Of a DNA stretch of 64,000 bases, positions 43,575-52,184 are shown piece after piece; the stretch's first letter is position 1, and each line of letters begins with the position of its first letter. The notes under the pieces were generated by a model. That model ran no database searches, was not told where the DNA came from, and worked only from the letters and a program-made list of their open reading frames with translations. Source of the DNA: Anderseniella sp963700735 (lineage in GTDB: Bacteria; Pseudomonadota; Alphaproteobacteria; Rhizobiales; Aestuariivirgaceae); assembly GCA_963700735.1 (NCBI GenBank), contig CAVOYR010000001.1:1-64000 (forward strand), read 5' to 3'. A program made the position numbers and the translations under genes.

Positions 43575-44576
43575 TCACATGCCGGGAATGGTGTCAGCGA
43601 GCTTGCTGACCTCGTCGGCCTGCTGTTGCAGCTCGGCAATCTTGGCCTTCTTCTCGTCATCCGACATCTTCTCGTCGCCGCGCACCTTCAGCATGTTCTT
43701 GTTGAGCTCAAGAATGCGGATCGGGTACAGCTGGGCATCGGAAGACGGGCGGAACGGAGCCCACTGAAGCGAGCTCAGGACCTTGCGGGCTTCGGCCACT
43801 TCTTCCGGGGTGCCGATACGGCCATACGTCATCACGAAGGTGTAGACCTTCGACTTGATGTCAGCATCCAGTTCCTTGCGCCACACCAGCGGATCGGACG
43901 GGATGAGCGGCGACTGCCAGATTACCTTCAGGTTCTTGAAGGCTTCCGGGTTGGTCTTTTCAAGCCGGCGCATGTTCTCGGTGTTGTTGGTGGCAACATC
44001 GACCTGCTTGTTGGCAGCAGCCAGGGCGTTGGTTTCGTGGTTGGCATTGCGAACCGTCTTGAAGCACTTGGCCGGTTCGACGTTGTTCTTTGCAAACACG
44101 TAGGTGGTGGGGACCAGGAAGCCCGAGGTGGAGTTCGGATCACCAATACCAAAGTTCAGCGAGCCATCGCACTTCAGCACATCCTCGACCGAATTCAGCG
44201 GGCTGTCCTTGTGCGTGATGAGCTGCGACCAGTAGCCGGGGTTGCCTTCATTGTCGACGGTCTGCGCGAACACTTCAGCGCCTGCGCGGTCGACAGCTTC
44301 CATGGCCGACTTGTTGCCGAACCAGGCAACCTGCACCTTGTCGAAGCGCATGCCTTCGATCACGCCGGCATAGTCGGGCGCGAAGAAGGCGTTGATCTTC
44401 AGGCCGGTTTTCGTCTGCATGGCATCGAGGAACGGCTGCCACGTGGTCTTCAGGTTGGCCGACGATTCGGTGGAAATGATACCGAAGTTCAATTCCTTCA
44501 TTTCTTCGGCGCTGGCGGCAGTTGCCGAAAGTGCGCCAGCTGCGAGGATTGCAGCCATCAGCGTCTTCTTGAGCAT
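43575..44576 (-). CDS. phnD: Phosphonate-binding protein PhnD
   Basis: A 333-residue periplasmic protein. ATG 44576 begins the signal peptide (MLKKTLMAAILAAGALSATA, cut after ASA); GGAGA lies just upstream, so longer frames are rejected. The mature part has the PhnD signatures FFAPDYAGVIEGMRFDKVQ and GDPNSTSGFLVP. It binds alkylphosphonates for PhnCE. It is a longer and more classical PhnD than the protein encoded at 32538. Confidence 0.93.
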   Translation of the reverse strand: MLKKTLMAAILAAGALSATAASAEEMKELNFGIISTESSANLKTTWQPFLDAMQTKTGLKINAFFAPDYAGVIEGMRFDKVQVAWFGNKSAMEAVDRAGAEVFAQTVDNEGNPGYWSQLITHKDSPLNSVEDVLKCDGSLNFGIGDPNSTSGFLVPTTYVFAKNNVEPAKCFKTVRNANHETNALAAANKQVDVATNNTENMRRLEKTNPEAFKNLKVIWQSPLIPSDPLVWRKELDADIKSKVYTFVMTYGRIGTPEEVAEARKVLSSLQWAPFRPSSDAQLYPIRILELNKNMLKVRGDEKMSDDEKKAKIAELQQQADEVSKLADTIPGM

Positions 44577-44632
44577 TGAATGTCTCCTTGTTGCTCGGTT
44601 TAAGCAGTTGTTTGCAGACCGCACGCCGGGCT

Positions 44633-45487
44633 TCAGGCCGCCGCAGGGTTGAGCGTCATGGACGGCGCGCGCGACGGCTTCGCTTTCTTCGCCGAGCGCG
44701 CTTCCAGACCAGGCAGGAAGAGCTCTTCACTTTCCGAACCATAGAGTTCGCCAAGAAACTCCGGTGTCAGGGCCTCTGACGGGCCGTCATAGACGACCTC
44801 GCCATGGCGCAGCGCGATCGTGCGGGCGCAATAGTTCAGCGCATATTCAACCTGGTGCAGCGAGACGAGCACGGTAATGCCGTCCTTCCTGTTCAGTTCA
44901 GCGAGAATATCCATCACCTTGCGCGCAGAAGACGGATCAAGCGAAGCGATCGGCTCGTCTGCAATCAGTATCCTTGCGCCCTGGACAAGCGTGCGGGCAA
45001 TCGCGGCACGCTGCTGCTGGCCGCCGGACAAGGTCGAGCCCCGCTGCATCGCCTGCGCTTCGATGCCAACGCGCTTGAGCGCCTCCATCGCACTCTGCTT
45101 CTGGGCCATGGAGAACAATGAAAGGCATCCCTTCCACCGCGGCATCGAACCGAGATTGCCAGTCAACACGTTGGTCAGGACCTTGAGCCTGCCCACCAGG
45201 TTGAACTGCTGGAATACCACGCCGACAGCTGAGCGGATGCGCCGGGCCTCGGGATTGATGCGCCCGCCCGACTGCATTGTCTGGCCGAGCACCTTGATCT
45301 CATTTTCACCATCGCGGTCGGCCTCGACCAGTCCTGCAATGTGGCGCAACAGGGTCGATTTGCCGGAGCCGGATGCGCCGATCAATGCCACCATTTCACC
45401 TTGCTCGACACAGACCGATACACCTTTGAGGGCCTTGTTCTTTCCAAAGGTCTTGGAAAGCTTGCTCACTTCAACGGCGTTGACCAT
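44633..45487 (-). CDS. phnC: Phosphonate ABC transporter ATPase PhnC
   Basis: A 284-residue ATPase: Walker A GASGSGKST, the PhnC-typical VGVVFQQFNLVGRLKVLTNV, signature LSGGQQQRAAIARTL and Walker B ILIADEPIASLDP. The C-terminal 30 residues after the core are basic and variable. First gene of the minus-strand phnCDE-DUF1045 operon, about 55 bases after PHO-box-like words. Confidence 0.93.
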   Translation of the reverse strand: MVNAVEVSKLSKTFGKNKALKGVSVCVEQGEMVALIGASGSGKSTLLRHIAGLVEADRDGENEIKVLGQTMQSGGRINPEARRIRSAVGVVFQQFNLVGRLKVLTNVLTGNLGSMPRWKGCLSLFSMAQKQSAMEALKRVGIEAQAMQRGSTLSGGQQQRAAIARTLVQGARILIADEPIASLDPSSARKVMDILAELNRKDGITVLVSLHQVEYALNYCARTIALRHGEVVYDGPSEALTPEFLGELYGSESEELFLPGLEARSAKKAKPSRAPSMTLNPAAA

Positions 45488-45541
45488 TGGCCCTGATCCC
45501 TGACTGGTTCCGATTAGTCGCCGGCAACCTAGTCAGCGTTT

Positions 45542-45570
45542 GTGACAGTTGCTGAATGCTTTCATGACGG
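45542..45570 (-). promoter_or_regulatory. PHO-box-like half sites upstream of phnC
   Basis: Read on the minus strand, CCGTCAT (45570-45564) and CTGTCAC (45548-45542) match the CTGTCAT half site in six of seven bases each and are 22 bases, two helical turns, apart. The half site expected between them is poor. This is weaker than the array at 32454-32490 but in the right place for PhoB control of phnCDE. Confidence 0.4.
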
Positions 45571-45834
45571 TTGTGCAAAGGGGCTGTGGACAACTGAGCC
45601 AGTGGCTTGCCTGCTCGCTGTTCAAGCCGTTGCAGCGGGCCGGGTCGACCATTACCGGACAGGACGCGCTGACTGGCCTTGCCGAATGCCGCAAACGGGG
45701 ACTTCGCATCGATACCGGCGTGATCGCCCTGCGCGAGAAGCGCGGGCAGGTGTGCCGCAGGAACCATCCAGCGAACTGGTCTGAGGCAAAAGCCATTCAA
45801 CCGAAGCTGGTGCGAACGCCTCCGTCTAACCTAA
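45571..45834. other. No gene supported
   Basis: Several frames are open here on both strands, but none has a ribosome binding site, a recognised motif or plausible composition. The stretch lies between the phnC promoter and a gene remnant. Confidence 0.4.
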
Positions 45835-46158
45835 AGTCGCCGGCTGTTCAGCAAGAGACACCTGTCAAAGGCAGGCAAAGGCGAGTTGGTCGTCGGGGAT
45901 TGGAAAGACAGGGCCAACCGGTTGGCCAATCTTCAATTGCTGCTCGGCGCAATCAACAACGAGAAGCGCAAGGCGATGCCAGCGGAACGGCTTCGAACCC
46001 AGTTTCCTGATCCAGCAAAGCGAATTGCCGCCATCGATGCTCATATGCTTGGAGAGGTGCCGGTTGAGTTGTCCGGCTTTGATGGCTTCTATGCCATAAG
46101 GCGAAATGCAATCCATGATCGGACTAGCCAAATCCTTGGTAGCTCACCGTCAGAATGA
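45835..46158 (+). pseudogene. C-terminal fragment of a DUF262-like protein
   Basis: The frame open from 45835 reads LFSKRHLSKAGKGELVVGDW, then RANRLANLQLLLGAINNEKR and ends FDGFYAIRRNAIHDR, the kind of C-terminus found in DUF262 (GmrSD-type restriction) proteins. The upstream frame is closed by a stop at 45832 and the several hundred residues normally preceding this part are absent. I read it as the 3' remnant of a lost defence gene. A small independent protein from TTG 45886 (90 residues) is the alternative. Confidence 0.5.
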
Positions 46159-46224
46159 CCAGTATTGACGTCCCATGCTTCCAAACGCTCCGGCGCGTCG
46201 GAGGTTTCTAGCCAAAAGTATGCC

Positions 46225-46241
46225 CTAGGGTATACCCCTAG
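46225..46241 (-). terminator. Palindrome downstream of tRNA-Arg
   Basis: CTAGGG (46225-46230) pairs with CCCTAG (46236-46241); read on the minus strand, a TTTT follows a few bases later. It lies downstream of the tRNA-Arg gene and of the tRNA-like fragment, and could terminate them. The stem is short. Confidence 0.35.
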
Positions 46242-46267
46242 CAATTTACGAACTGAGCTACGAATGC
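46240..46267 (-). repeat. Degenerate 5' tRNA fragment beside tRNA-Arg
   Basis: On the minus strand GCATTCGTAGCTCAG at 46267-46253 matches the first 15 bases of the neighbouring tRNA-Arg (GCACCCGTAGCTCAG) in 13 positions, and similarity continues weakly to a shared TGCT. After that it is unrelated. It looks like a partial, decayed tandem copy of the tRNA 5' half. Confidence 0.4.
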
Positions 46268-46285
46268 ATAACCCATTGAAATAAT

Positions 46286-46362
46286 TGGCGCACCCGACAG
46301 GATTCGAACCTGTGACCTCTGCCTTCGGAGGGCAGCACTCTATCCAGCTGAGCTACGGGTGC
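46286..46362 (-). tRNA. tRNA-Arg (anticodon CCG)
   Basis: A 77-base cloverleaf on the minus strand: acceptor GCACCCG pairs with CGGGTGC, D arm GCTCAGCTGGATAGAGT, anticodon loop CTCCGAA with anticodon CCG closed by TGCC/GGCA, T arm with GGTTCGAATCC, discriminator G and encoded CCA. It reads CGG arginine codons. All stems are well paired, so it should be functional. Confidence 0.93.
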
Positions 46363-46775
46363 TCTAACGCCTTGGCCAGACCGTCGTATACCCCAGCCGT
46401 GACAGCGGGGCAACGGGTCGATTGCAGTACCGCAGGAAAGCCTGCCGGTCGCGGGTTCAACTCCTGCCGGATGCCCCGTGCCGCCGCCGGCACGGTGACC
46501 GTGCCTGCGCATTCAAGCCCAGGCAGTACAGCAACATCCTCTTTGCAGAACCAATTCTCCCGGCATCAGCCGCCGCCATTTCGCTCGCTGGATAGCCGTT
46601 GCGCAAATGTTGACGCAGTCTCGGTCCCAGTCGCCTTCTGGCTGGTGCAAGGATCCAGCCCGGCAGGCTCGAAGATGTCGCTGCGGCCGCAGCCCGTTCG
46701 CGGCCCTGGCCTTCATGCTGCGACGTAATCGGAACCGGGGACTTTCTGGAGTGACGTGACGAAAGGGACGCCAAC
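46363..46775. other. Intergenic, no gene supported
   Basis: These 413 bases upstream of tRNA-Arg and of a truncated hydrolase gene hold no convincing frame. Long open frames on both strands overlap the tRNA and are of the usual artefactual kind. The tRNA promoter should lie within the first 60 bases. Confidence 0.45.
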
Positions 46776-47147
46776 ATGACACCAGAGCAGATATTCGCCG
46801 TGGTCTCGGCCCTTCTGATGGGACAGCCGGATCCGGCTGCCTTCTCAACGATCAGGGCGGGTGGTGCCGACCCGCGTTACCCGGTAACCATCGAAGCGTG
46901 TCCCGCAAAGGCAGTGCCTGCAACCGAGATCGAGGGCAGCACCGTCATTTGCGGGCGGATCAATGTCCCCGAGGATCACGCCAAGCCGGATGGCATCCGC
47001 ATTGATCTGGCCTTTGCCGTGATGAAGGCCCGCACGCACAGCCCCGCAGGTGACCCCGTCATCTATCTGCATGGCGGGCCGGGTTGTTGCTTTGCACTGC
47101 CGCGTTTTGACTTCAACTCGCAGCCGCGCCTGCGCATGCGCGGATGA
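46776..47147 (+). pseudogene. Truncated alpha/beta-hydrolase
   Basis: A 123-residue frame whose second half (GSTVICGRINVPEDHAKPDG, then DPVIYLHGGPG) is the N-terminal part of TAP-like or prolyl-aminopeptidase-like alpha/beta hydrolases, which normally run to 400-500 residues. It stops 20 residues after the oxyanion-hole motif HGGPG, before the nucleophile serine. It is therefore probably an inactive 5' remnant, and the start lacks an obvious signal peptide. Confidence 0.6.
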
Positions 47148-47611
47148 ATGACGAGCAGAAGGCTGCCCTGGCCGTCACAATCCCGGGCATTGTTGCCCTT
47201 GCCCACCACTAACATCATTACAGGGACGGTTACATACCGGAGGAAGGCGAACACGTCGCCCATTTTGAACGGGGCTTCCGGGACGGCGTGCATGGCTATG
47301 CCTATAACTCGTTCCATAGCACCAGGCATTACGCCGAAGGCTACCAGGCTGGTGACAGGGAACGCGAAAACAGCATGGCGCACCGCCAGAACGCATCGTC
47401 AGGCGAAAGGGCTCCGGCCATGGCACTAAGGGGCTGCGCCCAGATCGTGGCCCAGAACTTCGCCATCGACAGGCATCATGTACAGATGATCCGGTCTCGC
47501 TCACCCGGCAAGCACGAGTGGGAAATCGAAACAGCGGTTGGTCATCAGCACATGGTCTGCAAGATGCGGGACACCGGTGAAGTGATCGAAGTACGGGGCG
47601 GCAGGATGTAG
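47144..47611 (+). pseudogene. Hypothetical gene with an in-frame TAA
   Basis: ATG 47144 overlaps the preceding stop (ATGA) and opens MNDEQKAALAVTIPGIVALA, then TAA at 47210-47212, after which the same frame stays open to 47611. The second part has two similar units, FERGFRDGVHGYAYNSFHS and HYAEGYQAGDRERE, faintly like the G-Y-x-A-G units of ribosome modulation factor. Either the gene carries a nonsense mutation or only the downstream part is translated, from GTG 47288 or another start. Family unknown. Confidence 0.45.
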
Positions 47612-47908
47612 CCGGGCCACCTGGCTCGACCTGCCACCTCTCGCTTTTCAGCCAGCATATGGTTCAAGCCGGAACAGCAGGTTTCGGCTGAATATGGGTC
47701 GTTACATTCACTTTCACTGAATGAACAACAGATTGCCAATGCGACACCTCCTGCCCCGGCCATACACAGGCCGGGGTTGTTCACGCAGAGTTGTCACCTC
47801 GTGAAACGACCTGACGGAAGAGTTGCGATAATAGTAGTGTTGCCTGGGTGATACCAGTTTCATCAACTCGGGCAAAAGTTTCGCCAACAACCGAAAGGAT
47901 CCTTCCGA

Positions 47909-48217
47909 ATGTCGACCGTCAAGACCCTCACATCTGCAGCGCTGGCAGCGGCCGTCGTGTCCGCCGTCGCCATGACCGCGGCAACCACACCGGCGCAGGC
48001 CGCCAAGCTGAAGTGCTACGGCATCTCCAAGGCTGGCCAGAACGATTGCGCCGCCGGCCCCGGCACCACCTGCGCAGGCACCTCGACCGTTGACTACCAG
48101 GGCGACGCCTGGAAGGTCGTCGAGACCGGTTCTTGCGAAGAGATCGTCATCAAGGTCGACGGCCAGCCTGACCGCACCGGGTCGGACAAGCCGCTCGAGC
48201 GCGACCTGCCGTCGTAA
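47909..48217 (+). CDS. bufA: Bufferin precursor peptide (DUF2282)
   Basis: A 102-residue precursor: a long signal peptide ending TPAQAA near residue 31, then a core with four cysteines (KCYGISKAGQNDCAA, GTTCAGTST, and GSCEE). This is the DUF2282 pattern of bufferins, ribosomally made peptides whose core cysteines are modified by the adjacent DUF692 enzyme so that they bind copper in the periplasm. An acidic tail follows. It is the first gene of four; GAAAGGA lies a few bases upstream of the ATG. Confidence 0.85.
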   Translation: MSTVKTLTSAALAAAVVSAVAMTAATTPAQAAKLKCYGISKAGQNDCAAGPGTTCAGTSTVDYQGDAWKVVETGSCEEIVIKVDGQPDRTGSDKPLERDLPS

Positions 48218-48256
48218 GCGTCCACTGGCAACTGCACACCAGCTCCGGAACCGGCC

Positions 48257-49189
48257 ATGCTGACCATATCGTCATCCAGCTTTCCCGAAGGACGGTTTCC
48301 GGAACTGCCGATCCCGGCGCAAGCCGGGGTCAGCCTCAAGCCCGAACACATCGCCGAAATCCTCGAAACCGAACCCGCAATGGGCTTCTTCGAGGTTCAT
48401 GCCGAAAACTACATGGGCGCAGGCGGCGTTCCGCACGCACTTCTGGGTGCAATCCGGGAGCGCTATCCGCTGAGCGTGCATGGCGTGGGCATGTCGATCG
48501 GCGGCAGCAAGCCCATCGACAAGGATCACCTCGCCCGCTTCAGGGCCGTGGTGGACCGCTACCAGCCAGGCCTCGTCTCGGAGCACCTGGCATGGTCCAC
48601 CCACGACGACGTGTTCTACAACGACCTGCTGCCGCTGCCCTACACACGCCAGACACTGGAGCAGGTGGCTGCGCACGTCGACCAGGTGCAGACCGCCATC
48701 AAGCGGCAGATCCTGATCGAGAATCCGGCGACCTACCTGCTGTTTGAACAGTCCACCTACACCGAGACCGGGTTCCTGGCGGAGCTTGTCAGCCGGACAG
48801 GGTGCGGCCTGCTGCTTGACGTCAACAACGTGTTCGTGTCCGCGACCAACCACGGATTTTCACCGCAAGCCTACCTGGATGAATTTCCGGTGCAACATAT
48901 CGGCGAGATCCACCTGGCAGGCCACGCCACGGACATGGACGAGCACGGCCACCCGCTGCTGATCGATTCCCACAACAGCGCCGTTCCGGCCGAGGTCTGG
49001 GCGCTGTATGCCAGCGTGATTGACCGCATCGGCGCCTGCCCAACCCTCGTCGAATGGGACAATGACGTGCCGGCGTGGCCCGAACTGGCCGCACAGGCAG
49101 CCCGTGCCGAACGCTGCCTCGCCACCGCGCGCGCCGCATCGCCCCTCATTGCGCCACCTTCAAGGATGCCGCGACATGCCATCGCCTGA
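48257..49189 (+). CDS. bufB: DUF692 multinuclear iron oxidase (bufferin maturase)
   Basis: A 310-residue TIM barrel of the MNIO (MbnB-like) family. Likely metal ligands appear in VHGVGMSIGG, SEHLAWSTHDDVFYNDLLPL, LIENPATYL, LLLDVNNVFVSATNHGF, GEIHLAGHATD and LIDSHNSAV. These enzymes use iron and oxygen to turn cysteines of the partner peptide into heterocycles. It follows the precursor after 39 bases and overlaps the partner gene downstream. Confidence 0.88.
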   Translation: MLTISSSSFPEGRFPELPIPAQAGVSLKPEHIAEILETEPAMGFFEVHAENYMGAGGVPHALLGAIRERYPLSVHGVGMSIGGSKPIDKDHLARFRAVVDRYQPGLVSEHLAWSTHDDVFYNDLLPLPYTRQTLEQVAAHVDQVQTAIKRQILIENPATYLLFEQSTYTETGFLAELVSRTGCGLLLDVNNVFVSATNHGFSPQAYLDEFPVQHIGEIHLAGHATDMDEHGHPLLIDSHNSAVPAEVWALYASVIDRIGACPTLVEWDNDVPAWPELAAQAARAERCLATARAASPLIAPPSRMPRHAIA

Positions 49190-49994
49190 CCTGCATGCGA
49201 CAGGCTTGAGGCCTGCCGAGTTTGGCGCCGCGTTGCTGGACCCCGGCCAGAGCGTGCCTGACGACTTGCGCGACCACCTGCACCGCAGGGCCGGCAAGCG
49301 GTTCGATGTGTACCGCAACAACGTCGTCTCCAGCCTGCTTGAGGCCATGCGCAAGGTGTACCCGTCGCTGGCAGCGATCATGGGCGAGGCCAACTTCAAC
49401 ACCGTGGCCCGCGCCTTCGTGGTGCAGCACCCGCCGCGCGCGGCCATGATGCTGGGCTATGGTGCCGGGTTCGACAGCTTCCTCGAGACCTACGCGCCGT
49501 TGGGCAAATCGCCGTTCCTGGCCGACGTGGCACGGGCCGAGCGGGCGTGGCTTGATGCCTACCACGCGCCGGACATTGCGCCGCTGGGCGGGGATGCGCT
49601 GCTTGCCTGCCAGCCGGACGAACTGATGGGGTTGACCTTCGAGGCACACCCGGCGGCCTGGCTGCTGCAGTCAGCCTACCCGGCCGCGGACCTGTTTGCC
49701 TGGCGCACGCAGGTGCCTGCAAACGGCGTCGATCTCGACGAGGCGCAAACCGTGCTGATCACCAGGCCGGTCCTCGACGTGGAAGTCCGCACCCTGACGC
49801 CGGCAGAGGCGGCGTTCTTCGCCGTCCTGCTGACCGGCGGGAACCTCGGCGAGGCCATCGGGGGCCACATGGCCGCAGCACCAGACACTGACCTCGGCCA
49901 GTTGATCGGCCTGCTGCTGGCAAGCGGCGCATTTATCCCTGCCGGGTCAGGCCCGGCCCCCCAGGTATCAGCCCATCGCGGAGACGCATCATGA
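49176..49994 (+). CDS. bufC: DUF2063 bufferin partner protein
   Basis: A 272-residue protein starting at ATG 49176, with the DUF2063 N-terminal region (RFDVYRNNVVSSLLEAMRKV) and a helical C-terminus. DUF2063 partners bind the precursor and present it to the DUF692 enzyme, like MbnC. It overlaps bufB by 14 bases and bufD by four, so the proteins are made together. Confidence 0.85.
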   Translation: MPSPDLHATGLRPAEFGAALLDPGQSVPDDLRDHLHRRAGKRFDVYRNNVVSSLLEAMRKVYPSLAAIMGEANFNTVARAFVVQHPPRAAMMLGYGAGFDSFLETYAPLGKSPFLADVARAERAWLDAYHAPDIAPLGGDALLACQPDELMGLTFEAHPAAWLLQSAYPAADLFAWRTQVPANGVDLDEAQTVLITRPVLDVEVRTLTPAEAAFFAVLLTGGNLGEAIGGHMAAAPDTDLGQLIGLLLASGAFIPAGSGPAPQVSAHRGDAS

Positions 49995-50620
49995 GTGACA
50001 CAAATACCAGCCAGCCAGCCTCCACCCTGCCGTCCCGCACCGGTGTGCAGACCGGCTGGATCACCACGCTGCAGCGCCTTTACCATCAGGTGTTCGGCAC
50101 GGTCGAACGGGCGACGGACGGCTGGCTGACCGGGCTGCTGGCGCGGCTGGTTTTCGCGGCGGTGCTGTTCACCTACTTCATCAATTCGGCTTTCACCAAG
50201 GTGGGTGCCGGCATCAGCGGATTCTTCCAGGTGCAGGATGGCGCCTATTTCCAGATCCTGCCGACGGTGATGGAAACCTATGGCTATGACACCTCCGGCC
50301 TGCCGTTCTTCTACGACCTGATCGTTTATGCCGGCACCTACAGTGAGTTCCTGCTGCCGGTTCTGATCGTGGCCGGGCTGTTTGCCCGCGCGGCGGCGCT
50401 TGGCATGATCGGCTTCATCGCGGTGCAGAGCTTCGTCGACATCAACTTCCACAACGCCGATGCCAAGACGATAGGTGCGCTGTTCGACAGGATGCCGGAT
50501 TCTGTGATCGCGGATCAGCGGCTGCTTTGGGTGTTCGTATTGGTGGTGATTGCCGTCAAGGGCGCGGGCTACGTGTCGCTGGACGCGCTGCTGTCGCGCT
50601 GGTGGCACAAGGCTGCCTGA
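49991..50620 (+). CDS. bufD: DoxX-family membrane protein of the bufferin operon
   Basis: A 209-residue protein with about four membrane segments; the region RLVFAAVLFTYFINSAFTKV and a later FLLPVLIVAGLFARAAALGM fit the DoxX fold. DoxX proteins often close bufferin operons and may handle electrons or oxygen for the maturase. The gene symbol follows operon position; the role is not established from sequence. Confidence 0.75.
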   Translation: MSDTNTSQPASTLPSRTGVQTGWITTLQRLYHQVFGTVERATDGWLTGLLARLVFAAVLFTYFINSAFTKVGAGISGFFQVQDGAYFQILPTVMETYGYDTSGLPFFYDLIVYAGTYSEFLLPVLIVAGLFARAAALGMIGFIAVQSFVDINFHNADAKTIGALFDRMPDSVIADQRLLWVFVLVVIAVKGAGYVSLDALLSRWWHKAA

Positions 50621-50763
50621 CGCTGGCCAACGCCACGGCAGGTGCAGGCTACCAGATCGTGCGTGACAATTCCCGGCAGAATGCGCCAGACTGACAAGAC
50701 CTTGTCATGCTGGCCGCGCATTCCTTGCGTTGCTGACCCTCCTGCCGACGGAACACCACGACG

Positions 50764-52066
50764 ATGGCCGATGCCTTCTTTGCGCCCGGATTCAAGCTCG
50801 AACCGTACTGGTGGGACAAGACCCCGCGACCCAGGTTGAAACAGGCAGACCTGCCAGCCCGCGCCGACGTGGTCATCGTCGGGTCTGGCTATACCGGCCT
50901 TCACGCGGCCCTCGTGCTGGCGCGCGCCGGCCGCAGCGTGGTGGTGCTGGATGCAGAAGATGCGGGCTTTGGCTGCAGCTCGCGCAATGGCGGCCAGATC
51001 AGCACCAGTATCAAGCCCGGGCTTGCCGAACTGACCGCGCGCTATGGCGACAAGACCGGCACCGCCATCCTGCGGGACGGGCATGACGCGCTGCGCTGGA
51101 TCGGCGAGTTCGTTCGCGACGAGAAGATCGACTGCGACTTCAAGGTGCCGGGGCGGTTCCATGCCGCGCACAACCAACCGCAGTTCGAAAAGTTGGCACG
51201 CGCGGCCGAGAACCTGCCGAAGGGCTTCGAGGTGCCCGTGCGGATTATCGACCGGGCCAGCCAGCACGCCGAGCTTGGTACCGACGCCTACCATGGCGGC
51301 GTGGTGTTCGAGAACCATGCCTCCATCGAGCCCGCGCAATATCACCAGGGGTTGCTGGCCAGGGTGATCGAGGCCGGCGCCACGGTGATTGCGCACTGCC
51401 GGGTCAACGGCATCTCGCGGGCGGATGGGAAGTCATTTGACGTTGAGACTGCCCGCGGCCGCTATCGGGGCCAAAGATGTGATCATTGCCACCAACGGGT
51501 ACACCGGCGCGGTGTCGCCGTGGCAGCGGCGCCGCGTGATCCCCATCGGCAGCTACATGATCGCCACCGAGCCGTTGCCGGCGGACCTGATGGACAGGCT
51601 GATGCCGAAGGACAGCATCGTCAGCGATACCCGCAAGGTGGTGTACTATTACCGGCCATCTCCCGACCGGACCCGCATCGTGTTCGGCGGACGGGTATCG
51701 GCGGCGGAAACCGATCCGATGAAGAGCGGTCCGCTGCTGATGCGCGACCTGCGCGCAATCTTCCCGGACCTTGCCGATGTCCGCATATCGCATTCCTGGA
51801 TGGGGTTCGTGGCCTACACGTTCAACACGCTTGCCCACACCGGGGTGCACGACGGCATCCATTATGCACTGGGCTATTGCGGGTCAGGCGTGTCGATGGC
51901 CAGCTATTTTGGCATGCGTACGGGCCAGCGGGTGCTGGGGCTGGCCGAAGGCCGGACCGGCGTGGATGGCATCAGCTTTCCAACCCGTCCGCTGTACACC
52001 GGCAACCCCTGGTTCCTGTCCGCCTCGGTGGCCTGGTACCGGTATCTCGACGGGCTGAACCGTTGA
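50764..52066 (+). pseudogene. FAD-dependent amine oxidase (PuuB-like), frameshifted
   Basis: The N-terminal part has the FAD-binding VVIVGSGYTGLHAALVLARA followed by LDAEDAGFGCSSRNGGQIS, typical of gamma-glutamylputrescine oxidase and related DAO-family enzymes. At the GGGG run 51467-51470 one extra G shifts the frame: the upstream frame ends in nonsense while the other continues AKDVIIATNGYTGAVSPWQR to SVAWYRYLDGLNR at 52066. Repaired length is 433 residues, the normal size. The adjacent polyamine-type transporter supports a role in polyamine breakdown. A homopolymer sequencing error is quite possible. Confidence 0.7.
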
Positions 52067-52184
52067 AGCGCCAAACGTTTGCCAGCAAACAGAAAATGTG
52101 CAGAGATATGCCCGCCGCCTACGAGACAATGACAGAAAAGACCATACGGCGAACCGCTGCCCCGGCAGCCACAGGAGGAGTTGA

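Noticed and set aside
46258..46512. Minus-strand open frame through tRNA-Arg
   Set aside because: It overlaps a well-paired tRNA gene and ends in typical translated-tRNA sequence.
47210..47212. Possible recoding of TAA
   Set aside because: TAA is not a known recoding codon in these bacteria and no recoding structure is seen; mutation or a downstream start is simpler.
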